Source: Ascaphus truei
Lineage: Eukaryota > Chordata > Amphibia > Anura > Ascaphidae
Direction: 5' to 3'
Assembly (NCBI GenBank): GCA_036426205.1
Contig: CM071570.1
Span: forward strand, 140,573,048 to 140,637,047
Length of the DNA: 64,000 nucleotides
The notes beneath the pieces were generated by a model. It saw only the letters and a list, made by a program, of their open reading frames with translations. It did not search any database and had not been told where the DNA came from. The position numbers were made by a program, and so were the translations under genes. Positions 1 to 13,190 of the stretch are shown piece by piece; the stretch's first letter is position 1; every line of letters begins with the position of its first letter.

Positions 1-1590
1 GTAGTCGTTACATCCTGCTACAGTATCTCATCTGTATATACAGTAGCTCAATGCAGGTGCCCTGGTTTATAGCAACTATAGGCCAGACGCACTAAGCTCA
101 ATTAAATGGACATTATTTTCCCTCAGTTTAATTGGTATCCACTAGGCTAGTGATATGCAAAAACCATGACCATGACTAAAAGCATTAACGTATGGATAAA
201 TGCAGTAACGTGAATGGAAATAGCGGTCCAGTACGATTAACTCAGCAAGAGTCTGATTGAGAAGGAGGGACCCCCGCTGTGTTAATCCTGATGGGAAATT
301 CACCCCTGCACTGCTCTTGGCTGTGATCAGGCCTCACTTGGGCCTTAGTTCACCCACTCCAAGTGCAGGGCAGGGTGGAGATGAAACATGCTCCATTCTG
401 TATCAATGTTCTGTAAATTCACCGTTTTCGAACTACTCACACCAATGAACAATTGGTGCCACAGATTTAAGGAAAGATTTTGGAAGGAGTTATGTGTTGC
501 ACATATTATAATAGAACTTTATGAGCCAGCTATTTGTATCCACCTGAGGTGTGTGTGTAAACCTCTAAAGCTAGCAAATCTGCATCAAATTTAAACAGAC
601 AAGCAGATCACAAAGATATGTTTTAGGGAGCTTTTAATACAGCCCATTTAAAATCATAATAGTCCATTCTAGGTTTGAGTTACCTTCAGGTAATATACAG
701 ATATAATCTAAGGCAGTATGCTATTCATGAGATGGACTTCTGTAAGGGGCAATTATATGCATGGCTAGACCATGGCTGCAAAGCAAGTGTAATCTAAGGA
801 CAGCCCTATATTCCATGGAAGAGGGAGATAAGAATTGAGGCTTAAAGAAGAAGAAACCCCGTGAAGAGAACATGCAGTGAAGCATGTTTTACATATTTAC
901 ATACTGTACAGTTTTGATACAATAGACCCTAATACAAATGTTGATACATAAGTGGGTAGAAGGAATCACCCAACATTGACTTGACACAAATCTGCCGTAC
1001 AGTATTAAAGTTCTGCCAATTGAATTTTCCTATTTTGACAACAGTGTATATTGTAATGAGCTGGAGGGCTAACTGATTCATGTAAAGTTTGCAAAGGTGA
1101 AAGGAACCACTATAGTCTTTGTGTAAAGCAGTGCTTATCTTTATAATAATGATAAAGAGGGTCATTATGTAGATTCAAATTCAAGTAGCCTTATTGGTCC
1201 TGTCGATACCTAATAGGTTTCTTCTTTTTAGGGAAGGAATGTATTAGGTTTTGAAAACTTTTAACACAAATTGAATCTATGAAAAAGTCTAATGTTGATC
1301 CACTATAAGGTATCACCGCCTGTACTGAAGGAAGGTCATGAAATGTGTTTCAGGGCCCTTTTTCATTTTTACTTTCACATTCAACACATTCAATGTCTGC
1401 TGTTATTTTCATGTCCACAAATAGCTTTGCAATTTTTGTATATGGGCTTGTCGCATTTGTTCTGCTTACTGACCATTACTACTTACAGTACAGTAGGATA
1501 TTGATTTTGTGTCTCAGTTATTGTAAAATGTTACTTTAGTGTAAAACTACAGTAGTTGTTAGTAATTCAATGTACAGGGTGATAAAAGTT
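1..1590. other. Unclassified AT-rich DNA, no gene seen
   Basis: No frame here resembles a protein I know and no clear repeat boundary is visible. At 84-150 there is a short imperfect fold (GCACTAAGCTCAATT against TTTAATTGGTATCC). Its first part matches the terminal word GCACTAAGCTC of the TIR element at 17771-22794, so a small relic of that family is possible. Confidence 0.4.
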
Positions 1591-1594
1591 TTGT

Positions 1595-1935
1595 AGGAAA
1601 AATCTAAGAGGCCTATTCTCGTAGCTCTGAAGTGTGACAAACTGCTTCTAAAGTGCCCTTCAGAAGCGGATTGGCATGCTTTGCTATTCTGTAAGCCTTT
1701 AGCGTATATCCAATCCATGTCTAATAGGCTTTTTTAGAAGCGTTTTCACTCTGGCTCTGCCAATCCGATCTGTTTGTGAAAAAGCCTCCAACTCACATTT
1801 TTTTGTCTAAAATAGCTATTTTAGTAGCTCCGTTATGCACACTGCTTCTAAAAAGTCATCATTTTTTCCCCGCCACCTCAAGCGTGGAGAGCTAGCCTCA
1901 ATAAAAGCGTTTTTAATCCATACAAGTCACAGAAG
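1595..1935. repeat. Possible relic of a TIR/MITE element
   Basis: GGCCTATTCTCGTAGC near 1610 resembles the right terminal word of the 29021-31519 element (GGCCTATTCTAGAAGCC read inward). The words CTGCTTCTAAA and AGAAGCG recur in both orientations through 1650-1860, as in subterminal repeats of non-autonomous DNA transposons. No matching second terminus or target duplication was found, so this is tentative. Confidence 0.3.
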
Positions 1936-2098
1936 CAATTTATTGACTGCAGAACATGAACTGACTTACTGTGTTATTACGTATTCAATATACATTTAAG
2001 CCATTTTACATTAAAGATTAACTCATGATTTACATTGTGCAAATACTGTAATTATATCCTCTATGCAAATATTAATACACCATAAAACAGTACATAGA

Positions 2099-2320
2099 AA
2101 ATAGCATCCCCTCTAATATTATAATAATAATAATATAAATTATAAATACTTAATAGTTATAATACAAATTAATTTCATTAATAATAATAGCAAATACTAG
2201 AATTAATAATAATAACAATTAATATAATGTATAATAATAATAATAGCAATTAACATAATTAATAATAGCAATTAATATCAACAGCAAATATAATTAATGA
2301 TTATATGAATAATAAAACCA
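2099..2320 (-). repeat. (TAA/AAT)-rich low-complexity tract at a SINE tail
   Basis: The stretch is almost entirely A and T with repeated ATAATAATAA and TTAATAAT units. It directly abuts the 3' end of the minus-strand SINE at 2320-2505. It therefore reads as the expanded simple-repeat tail of that insertion rather than an independent microsatellite. Confidence 0.65.
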
Positions 2321-2505
2321 GTGCTGTACATTTAATCTTTGCAGGCACGAGCCCCTGCACATTTAATTTGTTTTGGGTATGAGGGGGCGGGGGGGAGGGG
2401 AGATAATGTGATTTGGCTAAAGTCACCAGGATTGGAACCAGGCTCCATTGCAGTGTCATTGTTTGTAGAGCTAGTGCATTTGCTCACTGCATCACTCCAT
2501 CCATA
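2320..2505 (-). mobile_element. tRNA-derived SINE with L2-like 3' end (copy 1)
   Basis: Read on the minus strand, the 5' part has an A-box-like stretch (CAGTGAGCAAATGCACT). A B box, GGTTCCAATCC, follows at plus positions 2439-2429 and closely matches the RNA polymerase III consensus. The body continues with a MIR-like 'GGTGACTTTAGCC...ATCTCCC' block and a 3' portion ending near TGTACAGCACTGG. Copy 2 lies at 53640-53868 with the same order of blocks. The head is tRNA-derived (inference from boxes) and the tail resembles the L2 3' UTR used for borrowed retrotransposition. A C/G-rich slip at 2385-2400 marks local decay. Confidence 0.7.
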
Positions 2506-3090
2506 TACTACAGTATTTGAAATCACTAGTGACTCATTAAATGTCACATATTCTAATTAGATGCCTATTGACACCCCTCCATCAAACACTCACTACATAA
2601 AGTAAAAGACATGTCTTTTAATCTTTTGTAGGTGTTCATTAACCCCCAATCAACGTAGAAATATATTATTGATAAAAATCGTTGTATACATACTGTATAT
2701 ATTGATGTTTTCTATACTGCAGGTAATGTAAAACAAATATAATCACTGCGCTTCTCCATGTGAGGAGCATGCAGCTAGTGAAGGATTTGGCCATACAAAT
2801 GTGCAAAACAAAAAGTGAATCCCTGCGCTTCTCCCTTTGGGATAGCAGTCAATGGGGAATATATATACTGTATGTATGGTGTAAATACCTATAAGAAAAA
2901 AGGAGACTTTTGGTATACATCCTTTGATCAAATAATGCCAAGCCTGCTAACCACGTCAAGGTATGCGTATTCATTTTCAAGATTAATAACGCTACATCTT
3001 TCCACATAATCCAAGTGGTGCACGCTCTGTTTAGACATAAGGGGAAAACATCTCCAGAGTTAACGTGTATGTAGCCCCCTGTAAACAGCA
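2506..3090. other. Unclassified, no gene seen
   Basis: No coding frame is supported. The word CTGCGCTTCTCC occurs twice, at about 2746 and 2823, flanking roughly 65 bases. This may be a small duplication inside an old repeat. Confidence 0.35.
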
Positions 3091-3870
3091 CAGGCTATAC
3101 CTATCTTCCTCCTACTGTGGTAAGTCCTGTTAAGGGCAGGCACCAGTAGTTATCATGGGTTTTCCCCCTTCCTAGCCCTGCCCTGAGTGGTAGATGCAGG
3201 CCCCTGACTCTGCTGCAGGCAGGAGACAGAGGGGAGGCTCTGCTGACATCATTAGGGGTGGGGCTGACTCTATATTTAGCAGCCGCTCCTGTAAGTGACG
3301 TGTCTGTTAGTCCTGGGCTGTTAGTCGAGGCTGTTCTGTCCGAGGAGTTGGAGGAGACAGTGCGGTCTCACCTGTGCCGCCGTGCAGGAGCAAAGAGAGG
3401 AGTGGAGAGACTCAGCCACTTTGAGTAGAGCTGATAGCATCATAGACCCGGTGATCCAATGCCCCTCACCTCGCTGCTGGGGTGATGGGGAGAATCTATT
3501 CCCCACCCCGAGGGTATTGATGCCCCAGCCCAGACCATCCTGTCGGAGGAGAGACTTGGAGGGAAGGAGAGGAGGAGAGTGAATAACGGGGCTTTGCTGT
3601 TGTTGTGGCTGCTGGTCGACACTACATTTGGAGTCGCTGATCTGACAAATAAAGAGACAATCCTTTTATACAAAGACTGTTGTGTGAGTCTGGAGCATTC
3701 ACCCTGGGACCAAGGGGGTTCTTCTATACAGGTCCTATCCCATATTCCTGGGAGTATAGAAGATGGAGGCGCTGCACCACTAAGAAAGCATGGAGGCTAC
3801 CACCCCAGAAGCCTGGTCCTGTCTCCCCAATAACAACGCAGGAAGCTCAGGCCCTCCTGTTCCACACAGG
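3091..3870 (+). mobile_element. LTR-like unit with TATA, polyA signal and splice-donor-like end
   Basis: The order of signals is that of a retroviral-type LTR read on the plus strand. There is a TATA-like TCTATATTTAGC at about 3270, a GC-rich leader, AATAAA at about 3648, and about 220 bases of U5-like sequence ending CACACAGGTATG near 3870. Two other units in the window (26829-27441 and 52578-53225) have the same order and similar endings. I could not fix the 5' terminus or find a target duplication, and no gag or pol is adjacent. A host promoter with a first exon is a less likely reading. Confidence 0.4.
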
Positions 3871-5594
3871 TATGCACCACCACTACGCATGTAATCTGCC
3901 CTCACGCACCCTAGACACCACAGATGAGTCTGGGGGGGGGGGGAAATAATGGTTACATGTATATATATTTTTATGGGAAATATGCGGCTTATTTGTAATG
4001 CTACTCATTTTGGAGAATTTAAACAATGATTCATCACAGATTTTTGGACTAATTTTGTTATTGATTTGTTCACCGGTGTTAATTGTATATACAGTAGCTC
4101 AACATTTTGCATCAAACATTTATTGTGAAGCTCATTTTTTATGACCTCTTCTAGATCTAGTTGTAGGGCCAGACTTTGAATCACAGTATTGGAGCCAGTG
4201 CCACCTGTACAAAGGTGCGTTATTTCATGAGGTTTAGCCTTTTGGAGTTAATGGAGCTACTAGAATTCAAGCAAGTTTGATTCTTTTTGGGCATTCAATT
4301 TGGATTTGCAGAGCCTAGAATTAAACCACTAAACCACCACCTCTAAAAAAGCATTTTTTTCCGCATGGTTAGGACATGCCCATGAGAAGAGTGTATAGAA
4401 TACCATAATCTGAAAATCCAAGGGAAAGGGCTCTTTATGCAGAACTCGCAGCTACTAGAATATGAGCCAATGCAGATGGTGCACTAACCCATGCAAGTAC
4501 ACAAGTGCAGATCCACAGAGATTAACATAATTACACACATAGCAAGGCAGCTATTTTAAGTTCAGTGGAAAAAATAAATGGCATTCTAGATTTCTGATGC
4601 ATGAACAATATGAATTACATACTTATCAAAGAACAATAAAGGCACATAGGCATATCAAACAGAGGGCACACGCTTTCATTTTATTAATTGGAAATATAAT
4701 CACATGGCAAAAAGAAGTCTGCTCTAAGAGAGGTTTCTTTTTCTGATCATCATTTAAGATTATATTTTACACTGTACTATTACACAAGTTTCTCAGTGTT
4801 TATTATACAATTGCTTATGCTAGTTGACTCAATTATAAAATTATTTGCTTTAATTAATTCTGTAAGTAGCTACAGTACTGTATGTAGAAAGTTAACTCCA
4901 TAATTGAATGCAGCAGTGCTAGTTAGTTACCAAAGTTTACAGTGACATTAAAAAACACTCGGGTAAACAACAATAAAACATATTTCAAGCAAATTAAGTA
5001 AACTATTTGAATGAAGCAAAATGAATGGTTTTCCAAATTGCTATTCTACCCTCAAGAGATTTTTTGACATGCTTATTGCAAAAGGAAAAGGAATGTGACC
5101 TAGAAATGTCCAGGCTTATATATGTAGCTGTTCATAAGGAATGTACTCCATATAGGACAGTCTTTAGAATATTGAAACATGTTGGTTATGCTGAAATGGG
5201 GATCTGTTCGGTCTATCTTTTAAATAAATGCAGAATATGACCTATTACTAACATCTCCTTCATGCATAAAAAGTAGTTAAAAAAAACAATTTAGATGTCG
5301 TCACAACAGAAAATATTATATAAAGTTTTCTATATATATGTAACAGTGTTTGATATGTTTACATTATTTTATTATATGTACCTGCTCTTTTTTTGATGTA
5401 AATAAATACAGATCAAGCTCTTTTTTAATGTACTGTAAACCGTGCTTTCATTTTTTTGCTCTATCTCCATATCTGTTACTTCTATAATTTCAACATAAAA
5501 GAACTTGTGACTCTAGTTGAATCTGAATGAAAATGTAAGAACGATTTCCAATTCTTCTCATAGCACACATTACAATTAAGAGGCGCAATACAGA
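3871..5594. other. Unclassified AT-rich DNA
   Basis: No gene or bounded repeat is recognised. The short open frames (for example 5025-5240) have no motifs and the codon pattern of random AT-rich DNA. Confidence 0.4.
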
Positions 5595-6719
5595 TGTAGC
5601 CCTGGTTCCTAGCGAACACAGACCATGTGCTGTATAACCTGTAGACTCACAGGGCCTGAGCCTCTGCCACGGAGAGCCTGGGGTACGTATAATACTTATA
5701 ACTTGGTGCAGCGCCTCCACCTGCGACAGCTTCCGCCCGAGGGGAAGTGGTTCTTCGCAGGAACTTATGTACATAAATACACACAGCAATATACCTTAAC
5801 CAATCAACTTTACTGGCATGAACTCAATGACACATTCCTCTCTCTTATTCTATCAGAAACCAGTGTCCCTCTTTGAGGGAACACTGCACTCAGCGTCATG
5901 CCGAACGCTCGCTCTCCCCTTCCCTTCACCGGGTGATCCCACGCCGGGTCCAGTTCCCTCTTGTAATAAGTCCCCCTACCCTCAAGTGAGACAGTGAATG
6001 TATATGTATGTGACTGCGCAGCCACCGTGTCCTGAGAGAATGATGGTACCGTTGGTTCACTTGACGTTTACCTGCCGGGCACTCCAGTACCTGGTCCTGC
6101 AACCGTCTTCACAAAGGATCGGCGTGGCTTAGATGACGTCACCCGTAGGTGTCCGGGGCGATCCCACGCAGACACGCAGCAACGTGGTAGCGGGGTCTAA
6201 GCCCAGACTTCCCGCCGACTTAGAACTGTCCTGGTAGCACTCACGTAACAATAAGGGAATCCGGAACCTGTCTATGGCCAGTCCCTAACTCCGCTTCACA
6301 CTACTGGGGCTCAGGGCCTAACTGGGCCTGGGGCATGAGGCCTAGGTAGGGGGAGGACTGCCTACCTACACCGAAGCTCCTTCCCCTTCCTCCCCCAGAC
6401 AGCTCTGACCCAACGTGTGCGCCCCTACCTCCTTTTCCTCCCTTACTCGCACCTGATTGGTCCTTGCACGTCACGGGGACCCGCGGGGCTGCTGGGACCC
6501 GTAGTTCCCTAACCTCCCTCATAACCAAGCTCTCCTCCTTCGCGGGCTTTTCTCACTTTGTCCCGCGCATGCGCAACCTCCTCCCGAACCAGTTCCGCGC
6601 CTGTGCCAACCTTAGCATGGCGGCTCCCTCTACGTGGAACCTCTGTTATCAGAGCGTCCCTAGGTGCAGCCTCTCCCACCCCACAACAACCAATGGTGGT
6701 AAAACGGGTCCCGGCTACA
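5595..6719. mobile_element. Solo LTR, 1125 bp, with 4-bp target duplication
   Basis: The ends are a perfect 7-base inverted repeat, TGTAGCC at 5595 and GGCTACA at 6719. The unit is flanked on both sides by CAGA (5591-5594 and 6720-6723). TG...CA ends plus a 4-bp duplication are the hallmark of an integrated LTR. No gag or pol lies on either side, so it is a solo LTR left by recombination. The body is CpG-rich relative to its surroundings and carries GCGCATGCGC at 6565-6574 and CCAAT-like words. Orientation is unclear because no AATAAA is convincing on either strand. A retroviral (ERV) origin is likelier than Gypsy given the 4-bp duplication. The 141-codon frame at 6464-6889 crosses the LTR end and is not a gene. 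Confidence 0.8.
6565..6574. promoter_or_regulatory. NRF1-type palindrome GCGCATGCGC
   Basis: This exact 10-base palindrome with flanking C and A matches the NRF1 consensus YGCGCAYGCGCR. It lies inside the solo LTR, about 50 bases upstream of AGCATGGCGGC. Identical 10-mers occur at 44604-44613 (in the PLE2 3' region) and 55174-55183. Function is inferred from consensus only. Confidence 0.45.
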
Positions 6720-6723
6720 CAGA

Positions 6724-7561
6724 CATTTTTAAAATAAATGAGTTCTATTGTATTAGATCATACTTACTGCATTTTTTTTTTATCTTTCTAACACTTGATA
6801 CCATTTTGAATGAGTTTAAATGTATTGTGCATCCTTTGGTTGCTATAGCAGGCTTTGGTATACCTCTTTTTGAGCCCTACCCTCTATAAAGCAGTGCACA
6901 CGCGTTCCCAACAAATTATCACAAACAGATCTCTTGCAGTGTTTCCAGCAGAAGACTGTCTAGTATTACAGCTTTCAGCTCAGCCAAAATGTGTTACCCT
7001 AAGTAATATAATGTTATATTCTTGTTGTTGCATTCCACTGACTGCAGGATATATTCAAAGTCATTCATTATCTGAACCAAGGGAGCGGGATCTTTGCCGA
7101 TCGATTATTGGAGAACAGATCAATTGGCAGCTTAAGTAATTACGTTTCCATAAAGGTAATCAAATACCGAACTGGTCCCTTCAATCTGCCTTAAACCGAG
7201 TACCTGCTCCAAACGGAGTGCCTGCCCCAATATCATTACCAGTACGGACCAACCAACTCTGAAAACTAGATAAATCTACATCCCAACTACATGATCAACT
7301 CAAAAATCTACGTACCGTACACCCCTTGCATCAACAATGGGTCACTGCCACCCAATTTTCAAGGTGTCTAATCAAGGTAAATTTACACAAGTTTAAATAC
7401 AGTACTTTACAACCGTACAGTAGAAGTGTAAATCCAAAAGACACACATACGCATTTCCATAGAGCATGCATGCACCTACTGTACATTAAAAGATCAGTAT
7501 ATGCGTTCCGTAGATCACAAATGCGTCTACATTGAAAGACACACATATGCGTTCCATAGAC
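6724..7561. other. Unclassified; short degenerate tandem motif at its end
   Basis: No gene is supported. From about 7430 to 7560 a motif of the form 'AAAGACACACATATGCGTTCCATAGA' recurs in variant copies (7437, 7485-7510, 7535), suggesting a degenerate short tandem array just left of the hAT insertion. Confidence 0.4.
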
Positions 7562-7912
7562 CAGGGTAGCGCAAACCTTTTCCCCTGCACCCCCCTACCG
7601 GCAGTTCCCCTCTCTCCGCGCCCCCCCTCTCTCTTACCTCAGCTCCGGCATTGGCGTCATGACGCCATGTTGCCATGGCAACGTGATGTCACATGACCTC
7701 GCGGCATCATTTGATGCGGCATTGCCATGGCGACCTGTCTAAGAAGCTGCCGGAGTCAAGGTAAGTGAGGTTTACAGAGGCCTTTGCCGCTTCCCTGGCA
7801 CTTAATTTAAATGCCTTCGAGAAGCTTGCGGGGTCTCTGTAAACCCTGCGCCCCCCCGCAGTCAGTCGCATGCCCCCTCCTGGGTGCACCCTCCTCAGTT
7901 TGCGCACCGCTG
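7562..7912. mobile_element. Non-autonomous hAT element (MITE)
   Basis: The termini are imperfect inverted repeats. CAGGGTAGCGCAAACC at 7562 faces CAGCGGTGCGCAAACT read inward from 7912. CAGnGGnGCGCAAA-type ends are typical of hAT-Charlie relatives. Flanking octamers CCATAGAC (7554-7561) and TCATAAAC (7913-7920) agree at 6 of 8 positions, fitting the 8-bp duplication of hAT elements after decay. No transposase frame is present. The interior has a further fold (GCCATGTTGCCATGGCAACG near 7661). Confidence 0.75.
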
Positions 7913-7920
7913 TCATAAAC

Positions 7921-10900
7921 CAAACATGTGCATACTGTACTTTAAGCATTTCATTATTTCTTGTTTATTAATAGGGTTCTGTAAATAATTTCACAATTAT
8001 TTTACAGAATTCAAGTCATCGAGCCCTCAAATCGACAGTCGGAAAAAGATGTCTAAAAATTATTATAATTTTCAACCTTTTTAATACTGTTTATATTTGT
8101 TTAATATATATTGTAATCGTAGTGGGCAGGAACATACTTGTTACATAGACACTTTAATTGTGCAAGTTCAATATACTGTAGTAACATTTATAATTTATAC
8201 ATTTAGTAATATTTTTTAATTTCTTTTTAATTATAATTGTAGTGGGCACATAAAGAGATACTGTATACATTATTTTCATACTTTCATACTAGGGAAGTTT
8301 AACTAAAGTTTAACTAAATAAAGACATGACAACCAGAAAAGAATTGCAAATGCAATGCAAAGTGACTCATTATAATACAGGGGTTTCTACTGTTTTTATA
8401 TTTGATATTTTTAGATTTTAATCATTGTGGGCACATCGTTCTGTATACAATAACATACTTTTATACAACTGTGTTTGGGTGTTTCACAGAAATAAAAACA
8501 TTTCAGTTCCAGACTGCCAATAGCTGGTTGCCCTGACAACCTCTTTAGTCCTCCTACAGTAGCTGAGATGGTTTGTCTCAACTCCCCTGTCTGTGTTCAC
8601 AGTTAGCACAGTCTAGTCACTTTCCCTGTGTAACAGGAATCACATACTTCCCTTTCCATCCAAGCAGGCTGAGTGAGTACACCTATCTTACCTATTCCTT
8701 TGCAAGCCATCCGTTTTTGACCTTCCCTTAATACAAAAGCACCTTCACAGAGAAGCACTCTCTCACCACTGATAACATCTACAAGCACCCTTTATTTGCT
8801 ATGACTTTCTCAATAAAGTTAAAAATATACTAAAGGACTTTGTGTGCTTTCAAAGAGGGATGAGTTCAGCTATCTGGCCATACTTATATCCTGCATATAA
8901 CCCTGTGGCTCCAGAATAATATGACATAGCTATAAAGCACATTTCTGCTTCTCTAGTTTCATAGAATCATAGGTACAGTGGAACCTACAAACATACAATT
9001 TTTACATTTTGCAGTACTGTTACACTACATGGTTGCACATCTCCCAGAGGCAACAATCTCTAAAGTCAGTGGTACTACCCATATGGTCATACAAACACTA
9101 AGAACCTCTGTAGACACCCATGGAGAATCATAGGTCAGTCTCATGGGGGGGGTCTAATCTCCCTTTTGGAAGGGTCAAGAACACAGGGGCTACTACTATT
9201 ATCACCCCCTGCTTTACAGAGGATCCACATGGTACTTGTGAATCTTGTTCTATGGACCCTACTCTTGAGGGGGGCTCACAACTATCTATTGCTAAAGAGG
9301 AGGGCGTGTAGGATGGGTGGGAGGATGGGAGGAAATTATTAAGTATTTGATACTCCTGATTAAATTGTACTTTAAATAATTCCCTTCTCACAGCTACTGT
9401 ATGTAGTCATAAAACTGTCATAAATTGGGGGATTAGGACAAATGGATATCTGGACAGAGGGCCTGTTAGAGCATCTGGATTTTTTCACAGTTTTAAGAAT
9501 TTGGGGGTACAAGAATGTATATTTGAACCCCACAAGGCAGATCTACTAAGGGAATCATTATACAGGTATGTGCGTGTATCTCACATCTTCTGCCCATGAC
9601 ATCTTGAGGAACCTATAACAGGACTTTCGCTGGTAGTCTATAGTAGGTTTTGTGTTGTACTCCTTTATGCTAATTTACAATTAGACATACATAATCTTAG
9701 CAAGCTCAAAGCCCACACCACAGTATTATACTGTATACAGTATGTAAATATTTAATAGTGCCAACTGAAGTACTACAGGGAAAGTGACCTAAAATATACA
9801 ACAGTAAACCAAGAAGCCCCATTGCACATCTAATAGAACACTATTTAGTTAATTTCTATACTGTATGTGTTTTCTTCTCATAAGTAGTCATGTCATTTTT
9901 TCAACCTTTTACTTTAACAACCGCTAAAATCTAAAAATACTGTCTCTGAGCTCCAAATGAACCTGTTACCTTTTCAAGAGATTTCCCTAGTTTTAAGGCA
10001 CGTTTTGCTAAATTGTTTTTTTTTTAATGTGGGTATTTTTCTTTTAGAAAGGTGGACCATTGATTCCTTAGGTTTTAAGCCCTTAAATTAATCCTGTTGG
10101 TGACATTATAATTGGGGTGTAGTGTGATGGTTTTGGGGATGTGAGGGCTCATTTATATTGAGTGAGCAAGGGAACTGGGCAGCCAGTTGTTGATAACTCC
10201 TTTCACACACATGTGCACATGGGTTAGCATATATGTGATAGTAATATAGTGAGATTAGCATATTAGTATTAGTCATTAGTCATTAGTATAGTATATGCTG
10301 TAATTGAGCTTGCAATAAAGGCAGCCAGAATACCCCTCCCTAGGGTGAATTTCCATCTATGATTGTTATTTGCTTCCACACAAGGCTGTAGCTAAATTGT
10401 TGGATGGTATCCTAAACCCATAAATCAAGAATTTTTCGAGACGCAGAGCTTATCCAATTTCTTACAGCTACTGTATATCATACAGTATAAGAAATAAATA
10501 TCACAAACATTTGGGAAGATTCCAAAGTACACAACCTACTTCATTTCTTTTTTGAACATTAGCTATATTTTTTATTGTCAATTGCGAGTCCACTGACAGG
10601 TTTCCTGAGGTTCAAAACTCCAGATTTGACCTGGGCCCCAGTAGACTGTTCTTGCAATCGAGACGAGGAGGGTTGAGGCCTATTATCTCACCAGCTGACC
10701 CTTTCTTTTAGCAGGAAGAGAGAGCCAGGCCCCAACTTCCACAGCCGGGTGGGCCCCTCCATTCTCCATGCTGGAACAATTGTCCTGACTGTTCCCCCTT
10801 TTAATTTTTTATCCCTGGTCTATGGTCCCTAGTATATGATATCTGTATGGCATTCGAAACCAGCCTCTTCAACTACAGCCATGCAGTATCTCCTACCATA

Positions 10901-13000
10901 CCTTAAAGTAAAAAGATTCTTTGTTATCATGAGAAGTCTATATCCTTCAGATAGCCCTTTAATTACATTTTATTTTAATAACAAATTCTGAATAATACTT
11001 GTTTTGCTAAATTTAGAAATTGTATTAGTAGAACTGGTTATGATAACTCATTGTAATTAAAAAAATGAATCCATCTATTGATTAAACAATGAAGAAAAGT
11101 GGGAAAGTTCCCCAGTTAATTAAAATTGATTAAAAATAAAATATCTACTTCTTCCCAATGATTAAGCTTACGTTTGTTAAGCTTAATTGATTTCAATATT
11201 TCATTTGTCACCTTTTTTCATTGCCTGAAATTAAAATCACATTACATATGACCTATGATACTATACAATATTAACATCCTTTAGTTATGATGTACAGATG
11301 TAATGTGACTTAATGGTCACAATTTTTCAATGAAAAGGAAACCAACACATGAGTTACTTTTACTAACAACATCTGTATTGACAAATATAAAGTTCCACTA
11401 AACATTTTCCAAATAGACTTTAATTCGATAGTAATTTGTACTTTTTTCCCTTTCAGTAACAAAATAGAATCATACAAAAAAGGAAGAAACATGCAGTTTT
11501 TACACATTGTAATGTGTACTGGCAAACTGCCTGTCCAACGGAAAGTCACAGGATACAACATTGGTCAGGATTTACTGAGCTTCTATGAGGGTATCACACC
11601 ACAATCCTGCGTTAACTGCCTTTGACTTCAAAGGTATTTTAAAGGGAATCGAGCTAAGATGCCTGTTACTGAGTTTACTGAATATACCCCATCATTCTTC
11701 AGCTATTGCTGACATAACACCATACAACATCAATTTTTTTTAGATTGTCTTAATCTACAGTATGTTGTTTTAAACATTGATCCAGAACCCATAATCCTTT
11801 CCACTTTTATTCTGCATACCAAATCACAAATATGATTAAAAATAATACTTCTGTATTACATTATTCCAAATATATATTTTTTTAAAAATCACATTTTACT
11901 ATGCATAAAAATAAATATTAGGATTTTTTAAATGCACAGATATCTCTTTAGTCTAGAATATTGCATAACAATGTTTGAGATATAGTTTCACATTTACTAA
12001 TAAAACAATAGGGAAATGATTTTATGTCAGGCACATAACTCAGTATTTATTTTATTAATACAGTGTTCCCTTTTGTGTCTGTGTGTCTGTTTATAGATAC
12101 TAATGTACCAGGTGACATTTTCACTAGTAATACTGTATGTCCCAACTTACTCTAGTACAATACAGAATGTCACTATAGTAAGTTTCTATAGGATTCAAAG
12201 GCAATGTTGTCACAGTCTATTGTGATATATCCCAACATATCACATCGCACAGAAGATAGTTGAGTTGGGTTGATCTAAAATTGTATTTAAAACAAAATCA
12301 TGATTTTCAGATTTAAGGCTTTTGAACTAAAAATGGTTTCTAGCTACAGTTGTGTCTGTGGGTTGTGTGACATTTTGTGAAAAATATACATACAGTATAT
12401 TTTGGTTGTTAATCTTATCACAGATATCTGTTTAGCCATCTTTTCCATAGTTCTGTAGTAGATATTGCCCAATTCAGGTACTATAGATTTAGATATTGTT
12501 TCTACAAAATTGCCAACATTCCAAATAACTGACAGATAAAAGTTGTAAAAACATTTGTACACGGATGGTGATAATTATCAAGGAAATACGTACATTTAGA
12601 TTTAGAGATGTTATCTGCTCATCGATGACCTTGCAAGTTAATACAAAAGAACATGCATTTATTAGAAATGTAGCAGATGTTATTGGGCCTGTTATCGCAC
12701 AATATCACATAACATAACATAACTGCTGTAATGTTGATACAAATAAAGCTACCGGTAACAGCACCACGTAATTTCACAAACAAAACACACAAAGACGTAC
12801 ATTACGGTACAGTAATGGGTTCAATAACGTCTGCTACAGCTGTATTTAATTTACGCTAAAAAGAAGAAACACCCCTTGCTCTGCTTGCTGCATGGTAGAG
12901 ATAGAAGAGAATTGGGTAAAAAAATAATGGTACATAACAGGGATACTGGAATTAGAGAACGGGAGAGGAAAGCATTATGTGCTGCACTCAATTATCTGAA
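7921..13000. other. Long unclassified AT-rich stretch
   Basis: No gene, RNA or bounded transposon is recognised in this 5 kb. One denser G+C patch at about 10600-10800 (GGTTTCCTGAGGTTC ... GGGTGGGCCCCTCC) stands out. It could be a fragment of an old repeat, and I do not recognise it. The open frames at 9120-9311 and 11310-11561 have no recognisable motifs. Confidence 0.4.
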
Positions 13001-13009
13001 TGCATAATG

Positions 13010-13190
13010 GAAATACAGTAAAATTTTACTTTTATTTAAGCCAAACTAAAAAGGTGAACCAAAAATATATTAATAAACAAGTGATCAAACAAAGGGTTAA
13101 AAGGGTTATAGGACCTAGGAGCAGTAATCAAAGAGCTGCTGTCCTAAGTAGGTACACCAGTACTGTTAAGGATAGGTTAGTATTAACCCT
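13010..13190. repeat. Dispersed direct repeat, copy 1
   Basis: The block with TTTACTTTTATT, GCCAAACTAAAAAGGTGAA and CCTAAGTAGG recurs in the same order at 13735-13905. Both copies have the same orientation and lie about 720 bases apart with clear divergence. The family is not recognised. Paired terminal repeats of a decayed retroelement would explain it. Confidence 0.6.

Noticed and set aside
3579..3949. Possible host first exon (open frames with GT donor)
   Set aside because: The order TATA, leader, AATAAA, U5-like end and its similarity to two other units in the window favour an LTR. No protein domain is seen.
6464..6889. 141-codon plus-strand frame in a CpG-rich region
   Set aside because: It crosses the right end of a proven solo LTR (6719) and its 4-bp duplication. 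Its second half is AT-rich unique DNA and no domain is visible.
10600..10800. G+C-rich patch considered as an exon
   Set aside because: No long frame on either strand, and no splice pattern or domain.
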